Below are positions 17,952 to 25,773 of a stretch of 64,000 bases of DNA, in pieces; position 1 is the stretch's first letter; every line of letters starts with the position of its first letter. The DNA is from Zymogenus sp964542895. GTDB taxonomy: Bacteria; Desulfobacterota; Zymogenia; Zymogenales; Zymogenaceae. A model generated the notes under the pieces. It ran no database searches, was not told the origin of the DNA, and saw only the letters and a program-made list of their open reading frames with translations. The position numbers and the translations under genes are program-made. The stretch is taken from contig CAZIWT010000002.1 in NCBI GenBank assembly GCA_964542895.1, positions 1 through 64,000 of the forward strand. Reading direction: 5' to 3'.

Positions 17952-18647
17952 ATGAAGAAATGGATAAAGCAGATAAGGGAGGGCAGGGACAAGGAAGAGA
18001 GGGACAACGTCGAAGGAAGCGATGTCTTGGGCGATAACGATAAGGACGAGAATATAGCGACCCTCTATGAGGTGGTCGAGGACTATCTGAAGAGCCTCGA
18101 TCACAACCAGCTCATGGAGGTCACCGATGAGTTCCTCGATCGGTACGAGAGGCACACCGACGAGATCGCGGGGATAATCAAGTCGCCGCCCAAGGGTAAG
18201 GTCACAAGCAAAAGAGGTGAGATCGAGAGAGAAGCGGGGGCGGGTGACAAGGGGAGTGAAATTTCCGGGGGGGTGATTGAGGAGGAAAAGGGGGGAAGTG
18301 TCGCGGAGGATGAAAATATGAAGTACTTTTTGAGGGAGTGGATAGGGGTAATCAGGGATCAGGACAACAGGAGGTTCGAGACGGCGCTGAAAAACCTCGA
18401 CGAAAAGGGCGCGGCGGAGAAGAGGAGGCTGGAAGACATCCTGGAGTTGAAGGTAAAGAGGATCGAGGCGGACCTTTCAAGGACCACCGATCACCAGACG
18501 GGCCTCGTTACCATGCTCCAAAACGAGATACACGAGCAGAATCGGCGCCTCTTTGCGGTCTTTAACAGGGTCTGGATATTGATCACCGGACTGGTGGCCG
18601 CTTTTCTCCTCGGGGGGGCGGCGCTTCTGGTTGCGCTGCTTAAATAA
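17952..18647 (+). CDS. Coiled-coil protein with one C-terminal membrane segment
   Basis: A 231-residue, highly charged, mostly helical protein that ends in one hydrophobic helix (ILITGLVAAFLLGGAALLVALL) followed only by Lys, so it is a predicted tail-anchored inner-membrane protein with its bulk in the cytosol. I choose the ATG at 17952 because AGGTGG lies five bases upstream; 26 more codons are open. A Gly/Glu-rich linker divides an N-terminal helical region from a C-terminal coiled coil. No family is recognised. A two-component kinase gene follows on the same strand. Confidence 0.7.
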   Translation: MKKWIKQIREGRDKEERDNVEGSDVLGDNDKDENIATLYEVVEDYLKSLDHNQLMEVTDEFLDRYERHTDEIAGIIKSPPKGKVTSKRGEIEREAGAGDKGSEISGGVIEEEKGGSVAEDENMKYFLREWIGVIRDQDNRRFETALKNLDEKGAAEKRRLEDILELKVKRIEADLSRTTDHQTGLVTMLQNEIHEQNRRLFAVFNRVWILITGLVAAFLLGGAALLVALLK

Positions 18648-18831
18648 CCGGGGTGGTTTTCTGATGCTTCTCCTTTGGCACAGATGGAGATTTTGCCCGT
18701 CAAGATTTTTTAACCAATTATGTTTATTGGAAGTCTAAAATATATAACGTTTTCATTTTTCCGCAGGGGCTTATGAGATACATCATGTTTTGTCAACGGC
18801 CCCCCTTCAAAAACCGTATCCGGCCTGAGTG

Positions 18832-21156
18832 ATGAACAAAAAAAGGCGAAAGGTAAGGATCTCTTTAAAGCTTTTTCTCCTTTTCACCTACGTCGGGCTC
18901 ATTCCGATCATCTTCATCTCCTTTTACACCTACTACGAGATCAACCGAATCGTGGCCGTCGAGGCGGAAAACAGGCTTGTCGAGGTAGGGACGAGATTGA
19001 GCGGCGACATCACGAGATCGATCAACGGCTCCTACAAGACGATGAAGCTCCTCTCCAAAAACCCCGTTATCACAGGCGACCACAAGACGACGGGTGAGAA
19101 GGAGCGGGAGCTTCAGAAGATAGCGAGCTTCTCCCCCGATATCATGGCCCTCTTTATTTTAAGGGATGGTGAGATCGCGGCCCGGGGCGGCGTTTATGGC
19201 TTTCCCGAAGATAAGATAGATAAAAAGGGTCTTATGAGGAATTCCCCGAAGATAACCGGGCCTTTCGTCTCCTCCAAGTTCTCGACCCCTGCCTTTATAG
19301 TGTCTGTGCCTGTTGTGCCGTCGGCACCGGCTTTAGAGAGAGGAGGTGGGGAGACACTCGTCCTCGTGGGTGTCTTCAACCTGGAGGATCTTTGGGACAT
19401 GACGAACCTAACCCGGATAGGGAAGACGGGCCGCGCCGTCGTCATCGACGACCAGGGCAGGAGGGTTGCCGGGGTGGGAACCGATGTGATGTTTACGAAG
19501 TTTACCGACGAGAACATAAACAGGATCACCACGGTAGGGAGGGGGATAATTCATTATACCGACGATGAAGGGAAAAAGTATCTCGTCTTCGGGACTCTAA
19601 TTCCCGGCCTGAAGGATATAGGCCCAGAGGGGCTTCGGGTGGTTGTTTTTTTTGAAGAGGACGAGGCTTTTTTGGTTGCCGACAAGATACGAAAGGGCCT
19701 CCCCTACGCGGTGGTTGTTATCCTGATCGCAACATCGATAGTGTCTTTCATACTGTCGGACACCATCTCCCGGCCGATAAAAAAGCTCACCAGGGCGACG
19801 GAGCTGATCGCAAAAGGGGAATTTTCAGAGGAGATCGTACCGACTTCAAATGACGAGATCGGTGTCCTTACCGATTCCTTCAACCGCATGGCCAGGGAGC
19901 TGAGCGATTCAAGGGATTTTATTGAGAGCTACAACAAGGAGCTCGAAAGGCTTGTGAGGGAGAGGAGCCGCAAGCTGAAGGAGTCGGAGGAGAAATACAG
20001 GATGGTTGTGGAGGGTTCCGGGGAAGGCTGGGTGGTGTTCGATAAAGAGGGGACGGTCAAGTTTGCGAACCGGAGCATGGGCGGTCTCGTGGGGGAAGAG
20101 CCTGTCAGGCTTTTGGGGAGGAAGCTCGACGAGTTGATCTCCCTCGATACCAAAGGGGTGGGTGCGAAGGGGCCGATCCAAGGCAAGGTCTTGGAGGATG
20201 ATTCGGGAAAGCCGATAAAGATCGAGATGGTCGGGATAGACGGGGACAGAAAATATCTCGAGGCCGCGATATTTTCCCTTTCGGGCCGAGAAAGTGAGGG
20301 GTGGGAGGGCGGCGGTGAGGAGGCGCCCCTCTTTCTCGCCCACCTCAAGGACGTCACCGATATTCACACCCTCGAGACGGAAAGCGAAAATCTCAAGCTT
20401 GAGCTCATGGAGCGGGCGAAACACTCCCAGATCGGTATCCTGGCCGAGGGGCTCTTTCACAATCTGAACAATCCCCTTCAGGCGCTGGTGAGCCTGTTGA
20501 AGGTCAGCTCCGAAGACCTCGAGAGCGAGTTTACACAGAAGGGGAAAAAGGATACAGTCGATTTGAGCGGGAGGCGGCAAGGCCTCATATCCGACTCGAA
20601 GGAGGCGTACGACCTCTCCAGGAGGCTATCGGATCAGGTCAGAAACCTGATGGCGAAGGTGAGAAACGAGGGGAAGAGGGAGGTGGAGGAGCTCGACATA
20701 AACCGGATATTGACCGACGAGATAAAATTTCTGGAGGCGGACCTCTTCTTCAAACATAAGATCGAGAAGGAGCTGATACTAGACGGGAAGATACCGGTTT
20801 TCAAGGGGGTGTATTCGGACTTGTCCCAGAGCTTTGTCAATATTATCTTGAACGCCGTAGACGGCATGAGGGAGGCGGAAAAGAGAAAGTTGACCGTCAA
20901 GACCGCGGTCAGGGGAGACGATATCGTGGTGACGTTTCAGGACACGGGCGTCGGGATAGACGAGCGGGACATCCCGAATATCTTCAAGCCCTTCTTCACC
21001 ACCAAGAGAGAAGGTGGGGGCAGGGGGGGTAAGGGGGATTCCGGGACGGGGCTAGGGCTCTTTACGGTGGACTTCCTCTTGAAGCCATACGGGGCGGTCT
21101 ATAACGTTACGTCGCGGCCGGGGGAGACCTTTTTTGAGATAGTCCTCTCGATATAG
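18832..21156 (+). CDS. Membrane sensor histidine kinase (periplasmic sensor, HAMP, PAS)
   Basis: A 774-residue kinase. One N-terminal transmembrane helix (LFLLFTYVGLIPIIFISFY), an extracytoplasmic CACHE-like sensor to about residue 285, a second helix (AVVVILIATSIVSFIL), HAMP (ISRPIKKLTRATELIAKGEF), a PAS domain, a dimerisation region and a HATPase domain (DTGVGI, GTGLGLFTV). The acceptor region reads GLFHNLNNPLQAL, an HNLNNP variant of the usual H-E-x-x-N/R-P box. Gly-rich stretches near SEGWEGGGEE and in the ATP lid (REGGGRGGKGD) look inserted. No response regulator is adjacent; an adenylate cyclase gene follows. Confidence 0.85.
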   Translation: MNKKRRKVRISLKLFLLFTYVGLIPIIFISFYTYYEINRIVAVEAENRLVEVGTRLSGDITRSINGSYKTMKLLSKNPVITGDHKTTGEKERELQKIASFSPDIMALFILRDGEIAARGGVYGFPEDKIDKKGLMRNSPKITGPFVSSKFSTPAFIVSVPVVPSAPALERGGGETLVLVGVFNLEDLWDMTNLTRIGKTGRAVVIDDQGRRVAGVGTDVMFTKFTDENINRITTVGRGIIHYTDDEGKKYLVFGTLIPGLKDIGPEGLRVVVFFEEDEAFLVADKIRKGLPYAVVVILIATSIVSFILSDTISRPIKKLTRATELIAKGEFSEEIVPTSNDEIGVLTDSFNRMARELSDSRDFIESYNKELERLVRERSRKLKESEEKYRMVVEGSGEGWVVFDKEGTVKFANRSMGGLVGEEPVRLLGRKLDELISLDTKGVGAKGPIQGKVLEDDSGKPIKIEMVGIDGDRKYLEAAIFSLSGRESEGWEGGGEEAPLFLAHLKDVTDIHTLETESENLKLELMERAKHSQIGILAEGLFHNLNNPLQALVSLLKVSSEDLESEFTQKGKKDTVDLSGRRQGLISDSKEAYDLSRRLSDQVRNLMAKVRNEGKREVEELDINRILTDEIKFLEADLFFKHKIEKELILDGKIPVFKGVYSDLSQSFVNIILNAVDGMREAEKRKLTVKTAVRGDDIVVTFQDTGVGIDERDIPNIFKPFFTTKREGGGRGGKGDSGTGLGLFTVDFLLKPYGAVYNVTSRPGETFFEIVLSI

Positions 21157-21270
21157 AAGGGTCGGAGTCGGAAAGGTGCCGGAGGGGGGGCGCGGGGAAT
21201 CGTTTGATTTGTCTGAAACAGCGATAAGATTGGAATTACAGGAGGGGGGAATATATGAGAGGAGCGAACG

Positions 21271-22737
21271 ATGGAGGGGAGTAAGGGGAGCAAAGGTGCC
21301 GGTGTAAGGGGGGTGGGATCCAAATCCCCTGCATACAGAAAGGGGATTGGGCTGAAATACAAGATGGCCCTTACGATGTCACTGGTTATAGTGGTTGTGA
21401 TGGGACTTGTGACGGCGATTACGGTAAAACGGGAGGTGGCCGCAAAGAAAAGGGACGCCGACCTCAGGATAGCCGGGATCGCAACGATGATCAAGCTGAC
21501 CATGGACACCATGCCGAGAGAGAATTTCATCCGCTGGGTGAAATCCCTCTACTCGGTCAAGTACGAGACGAAAAGCTACAATCTCGACCTGATTTACATC
21601 GTTATCGAGGATAGCGACGGGGAAAATATCGTGTCTTCTGTTAATCCGAAGGCGGGACTTGAGGGCTCGGGCTCCGAGGATTACGAAAACCTTGCAGAGC
21701 TCAAGGAGATCGAGGTGAAGGGGTTGAAGAAGGTCGAGACTTTCATTAAAGATAAGAGCACGGGAAATGTAAAGACATCTATCTATATGGGGTATTACCT
21801 CAAGAACCTTCAAAAGGGAATTTGGGAGATGGTGGGAAAGTCCCTTGCGGTTACGCTTTTTCTGATCGTTACCGCCGTAATCTTCTCGTTTTACTTCTCG
21901 AACAGGCTCACCCGGCCTATTGAATCCCTCGTGTCCGGCATGGAACTGGTTTCCGGGGGCGACTTTACCAAAAGGGTGCCGGTAACCACCACAGACGAGA
22001 TCGGCTATCTGGCAAACAGCTTCAACAGGATGACCGAGGGACTGAAGGAGAGGGAGTTCATCAAGGATACCTTCAAGAGGTACGTGACGAGGGAGATCGC
22101 CGACCAGCTCCTATCCCAGAAGAACAAGATAGTCCTGACCGGGGAGAAGAGGGTGGTAACGGTCCTATTTGCCGATATCAAGGGCTTCACAACCATAGCC
22201 GAGAAGACGCCGCCGGTGGAGCTGGTCTCCACGCTCAACGATTATTTTTCCGTAATGATAGACATCATCTTCAAATACGAGGGGGTCTTGGACAAGTTCA
22301 TCGGGGACGCCATAATGGCGTTCTGGAACGCCCCCCTTAAGCAGGAGCAACCGTCTTTAAGGGCCGTTATGACCGCCCTGGAGATGCAAAGCGCCTTAGT
22401 TCAGCTGAACGAGAGACGCAAGCGTCAGGGGAAATATCCCCTCCACATGGGGATCGGGATAAACACCGGGGAGGCGGTGGCGGGGATTATAGGCTCCGAA
22501 AAGAAGATGGAGTACACCGTCATCGGGGACACCGTAAACGTCGCCCAGCGTTTGGAGTCGATAACGGAGAAGGGGCAGATTTTGGTGAGCGAGAGCACGT
22601 ATATGAAAGCGAGGGGCAGGCTTGTGGCAAAAGAGCTTGAACCGCAGGCGCTGAAGGGGCTCAAGAGGGATATAAAGATTTTCAACGTCTTGGGAGTAAA
22701 AAAGGGAGAAGGAGAGAAACATGATAAGAAAACATAA
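21271..22737 (+). CDS. Class III adenylate cyclase with membrane sensor and HAMP
   Basis: A 488-residue protein. Two membrane helices flank a short periplasmic region (about residues 30-195), then HAMP (RLTRPIESLVSGMELVSGG) and a catalytic domain from about residue 285. The metal-binding Asp residues lie in LFADIKGFT and FIGDAIMAFW. KMEYTVIGDTVNVAQRLES carries the base-selecting Lys and the transition-state region of adenylate cyclases. The product is probably cAMP. The N-terminus (MEGSKGSKGAGVRGVGSKS) is Gly/Ser/Lys-rich and encoded by one of the purine-rich tracts. The stop overlaps the next gene by 17 bases. Confidence 0.9.
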   Translation: MEGSKGSKGAGVRGVGSKSPAYRKGIGLKYKMALTMSLVIVVVMGLVTAITVKREVAAKKRDADLRIAGIATMIKLTMDTMPRENFIRWVKSLYSVKYETKSYNLDLIYIVIEDSDGENIVSSVNPKAGLEGSGSEDYENLAELKEIEVKGLKKVETFIKDKSTGNVKTSIYMGYYLKNLQKGIWEMVGKSLAVTLFLIVTAVIFSFYFSNRLTRPIESLVSGMELVSGGDFTKRVPVTTTDEIGYLANSFNRMTEGLKEREFIKDTFKRYVTREIADQLLSQKNKIVLTGEKRVVTVLFADIKGFTTIAEKTPPVELVSTLNDYFSVMIDIIFKYEGVLDKFIGDAIMAFWNAPLKQEQPSLRAVMTALEMQSALVQLNERRKRQGKYPLHMGIGINTGEAVAGIIGSEKKMEYTVIGDTVNVAQRLESITEKGQILVSESTYMKARGRLVAKELEPQALKGLKRDIKIFNVLGVKKGEGEKHDKKT

Positions 22738-23527
22738 CAGGACTGGATCGGTATTGTTGGCCGCTATTTTTGGAGCGACCTTGATATTAAGCTTCGCCTG
22801 CAGTAAAGAGGAGGAGAGCCTTAAGATCGTAATAGAGGACTCCACGGATGTGGAGGCACCGAAAGACGGCGGCGGTGACATAAACGGGGGCGACGGGAGT
22901 GTGGCAAAAACGCCGCCCGGTGTCGAGCCTGGGCCCGGGCCGGGGACGGAGGCACCGCCCGAAATCGGGGAGCCGAAAACGCCCCCGGGGACTCCGGGAT
23001 CGGAAAGCGCCCTTACCATGAAAGTCTCGGATGTGATGGCAAAGGGAATCGATAACGAGGATTTCAAGAAGATATCCAAGGCCCTCCCCGTCAGGGTGAT
23101 GATTTTTGGCCTTCCCAAAAACAGGGCCTGGAGCGTGAGGACAATGTTCCATAATATCGAGCTGATGACGGTGGTTATCGATGACAATTCCGGAAATATC
23201 CTCAGAAGAGAAGTTAAAAAAGAACACAATATTAAAACTCTGGCAAGAAAAACAAAACCCGGAGCTCGCAGAATGGAGGATTACCTCGGCAAGCTTAACC
23301 TTGGATACGCCGGGGCGCTCAATGCCGCCCTTAAGGATGAGAGGTTCCCAAAGATAGACTATACCAAACATGTTGGCATAACCGTTTTATTGGGACCGGG
23401 GAAGGAGGGAACGACCTGGCACGTGGTCTTTATGGCAGGGAAGGACAAAAAAAACATCATCGCCTCAATCGACGACTACGGAAACGTCCTGAACGTCAGG
23501 GAGGAGGAGAGAAGGGTCAGGAAGTAG
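22721..23527 (+). CDS. Predicted lipoprotein with Pro/Gly-rich linker
   Basis: A 268-residue lipoprotein. The signal peptide leads to the lipobox LSFAC, then an acidic segment and a Pro/Gly-rich linker (about residues 60-100) joins it to a conserved-looking globular C-terminal domain (about 105-268). I do not recognise that domain. It overlaps the adenylate cyclase by 17 bases, so the two are translated together; it could present a ligand to the cyclase sensor, which is inference only. Confidence 0.7.
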   Translation: MIRKHNRTGSVLLAAIFGATLILSFACSKEEESLKIVIEDSTDVEAPKDGGGDINGGDGSVAKTPPGVEPGPGPGTEAPPEIGEPKTPPGTPGSESALTMKVSDVMAKGIDNEDFKKISKALPVRVMIFGLPKNRAWSVRTMFHNIELMTVVIDDNSGNILRREVKKEHNIKTLARKTKPGARRMEDYLGKLNLGYAGALNAALKDERFPKIDYTKHVGITVLLGPGKEGTTWHVVFMAGKDKKNIIASIDDYGNVLNVREEERRVRK

Positions 23528-23762
23528 GAGTTTTTCTGTTTTATAAACTTTTTTCTTGATATTTCCCCCTCTTTTAGATATAAACCCCTTTGAAATTCTT
23601 AGGGATGGGGGGAGAGGGGCAAGTTTAAAAAATCCGGGAAGTGGTTTTTTTAAGCTGCGGTCATCGAAAAGGCGGAGGGATTGATAAGCATCCTTTTCGC
23701 CGCGGATGATGATTTTAGACTTTTTGTCACTGTTATTGGCGTGATATCGGAAGTTTTCTCAA

Positions 23763-25448
23763 ATGAGTGAAATGTTACAGACGATAATCTTCGGGATCAT
23801 GGGGGGACTGGGCCTCTTTTTCCTCGGCATCCGCACTATGAGCGACGGTCTCCAGAAATACGCCGGGGACCGCTTGAGGAACTTCCTTAAGAGCATTACG
23901 AAAAATCGCGTGGTGGGGATGTTTACCGGCCTTTTCGTCACGGCCGTTATCCAGTCGAGCTCCGCCACGACGGTAATGACGGTAAGCCTGGTAAACGCCG
24001 GGCTTATCAATCTCACCCAGGCCATCGGCGTCGTTCTCGGTGCCAACATCGGCACGACGGTCACTGCCCAGATGATCGCCTTTAAGATACAGGACTATGC
24101 CCTTCCCCTGATAGGGGTCGGGGTTGTCTTGAAGCTCTTTGCAAAGAAGGAAAAGGTGATCTACTTCGGAGAGGCGTTGATGGGTTTCGGACTCATTTTC
24201 TTCGGACTTTCCACCATGAAGGACGCCTTTGCCTTTATGAAGGGCTCCGAGGCGGTCTTCAACTTTTTCGCCAATCTCGACGGTTTTCCCTTTATCGCCC
24301 TTATCATCGGCACGATATTTACGATGATGATGCAGAGCTCTTCCGTTACCGTGGGGATAACTATGGCCCTTGCCAGCACGGGACTGATCTCTTTCCCAAC
24401 GAGCGTTGCCATTATCCTGGGCGACAACATCGGAACCACGATCACGGCGGAGCTGGCGTCCATAGGGACGAATATCGCGGCAAAGAGGACGGCCAGGGCG
24501 CACACGGTGTTTAACGTCATAGGTGTTATATACATCTTTCTTCTGATGCCCTATTTCGTCAAGCTTGTAAATTGGATTACACCCGGAGATGTGGGCTTTG
24601 TTATTAAGACCGCAGGGGAGGCGGCAAATTATAACATGAATATTGGGGACGCCCCCTATGCCGCCAGGCATATAGCGAACGCCCACACCATGTTCAATGT
24701 CGTAAACAACCTTCTCTTTCTACCACTGATCGGTGTACTGGCCAAGATTGCAACGATAATGATCCCGGGTGAGGAGGTGACACCGGAATTTCACCTGAAA
24801 TACCTCGACGGGAAGGTCGTCTCCGCACCGAGTATCGCCATAGGGGAGGCGAGAAACGAGACCATCCATATGGCCAAGATATCTCTAGATATGCTCGACG
24901 AGAGTATGAGGGCCCTCTTCGACGGTGACATGAAAAGGCTCGAAAATGTAAGGAAAATGGAGGACACCGTGGATATGCTCCAGAGGGAGATTACCGAATA
25001 CTCCGTCAGGATATCCCAGGAGTCTATCACCCCGGAGATATCGAGGGAGATCACCTCGATTATAAATATGGTGAACAACATCGAGAGGATCGGGGATCAC
25101 TGCGAGAACCTGACCCACCTTATCGAGCGAAAGAAGATGGAGAAGCTCGATTTTTCCGATACGGCCACGGAGAACATCCGGGAGATATATCAGGTGTCGA
25201 GGAAATTCCTCGATTTCGTCATAATCAGCATGGAGAAAAAGGACACATCGATAAAGTCGGAGGCGGACCGGTACGAAAAACGAATTGACTATCTCGAGGA
25301 TACCTTCAGGCAAGACCACGTCAACAGGCTCAACAAGGGGAAATGCAAGGTCGACCCGGGGCTGATATTCATCGATATGTTGACCAACTTCGAGAAGATA
25401 GGTGACCACACGTTTAACATCGCCGAGGCGGTGGTCGGGATTAAGTAG
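23763..25448 (+). CDS. Na+/phosphate cotransporter family protein with PhoU-like domain
   Basis: A 561-residue NptA/PNaS-type transporter. Residues 1-330 are membrane helices with the duplicated substrate motifs QSSSATTVMTVSLVNAG and QSSSVTVGITMALASTG, each followed by a GxNIGTT motif. Residues about 345-560 are a helical PhoU-like domain with acidic metal-binding runs (NNIERIGDHCENL and NFEKIGDHTFNI). It should import or export phosphate with sodium at the inner membrane. The gene stands alone with 235 non-coding bases upstream. Confidence 0.92.
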   Translation: MSEMLQTIIFGIMGGLGLFFLGIRTMSDGLQKYAGDRLRNFLKSITKNRVVGMFTGLFVTAVIQSSSATTVMTVSLVNAGLINLTQAIGVVLGANIGTTVTAQMIAFKIQDYALPLIGVGVVLKLFAKKEKVIYFGEALMGFGLIFFGLSTMKDAFAFMKGSEAVFNFFANLDGFPFIALIIGTIFTMMMQSSSVTVGITMALASTGLISFPTSVAIILGDNIGTTITAELASIGTNIAAKRTARAHTVFNVIGVIYIFLLMPYFVKLVNWITPGDVGFVIKTAGEAANYNMNIGDAPYAARHIANAHTMFNVVNNLLFLPLIGVLAKIATIMIPGEEVTPEFHLKYLDGKVVSAPSIAIGEARNETIHMAKISLDMLDESMRALFDGDMKRLENVRKMEDTVDMLQREITEYSVRISQESITPEISREITSIINMVNNIERIGDHCENLTHLIERKKMEKLDFSDTATENIREIYQVSRKFLDFVIISMEKKDTSIKSEADRYEKRIDYLEDTFRQDHVNRLNKGKCKVDPGLIFIDMLTNFEKIGDHTFNIAEAVVGIK

Positions 25449-25673
25449 CCCTTGAGATCCCACGGGTAGAATAAGTACATTAATGGGACGGTAGATCAGG
25501 GGGGATCAGAGGGGAGCGGGGCAATGGGAGGGAAGGGGGGTAAGAGTTTCACTACGGGAATTGATATCAAAATTGAATTATTGGATCCGCCTGAACTTAC
25601 CTTTGCTTAAAGCGGTTCGGCAAAAGTACCTTGAACAATATTTCCTTGAGCGGTAGTGTCAAACGCCTTTTTT
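25449..25673. other. Intergenic region with a purine-rich G tract
   Basis: Downstream of the Na/Pi gene, about 25500-25550 is dense in GGGG and GGGA runs on the coding strand. The rest holds no gene that I can support. The ileS promoter and leader follow. Confidence 0.5.
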
Positions 25674-25674
25674 C

Positions 25675-25702
25675 TTGACAAAAAGCCACATTGAATTATA
25701 TT
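25675..25702 (+). promoter_or_regulatory. Sigma-70 promoter of ileS
   Basis: TTGACA (25675-25680), 16-base spacer, TATATT (25697-25702). Both boxes are close to consensus and lie about 75 bases before the ileS start. Confidence 0.65.
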
Positions 25703-25715
25703 AATAGACTTTATC

Positions 25716-25749
25716 CGAAAAGGGCTAAAGCATTTTTGCGCCCTTTTCC
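25716..25749 (+). promoter_or_regulatory. Leader hairpin upstream of ileS
   Basis: GAAAAGGGC pairs with GCCCTTTTC around a 14-base loop that contains ATTTTTGC. It lies between the promoter and the ATG, so it is transcribed. No T-box specifier or T-box consensus (TGGNACCGCG) is visible, so the regulatory mode is unknown. Confidence 0.5.
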
Positions 25750-25773
25750 CGTAACAAGAGGAATCGTGGAAAT

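Noticed and set aside
25703..25773. T-box riboswitch before ileS
   Set aside because: The leader is only about 70 bases long and lacks the T-box sequence and a specifier loop.
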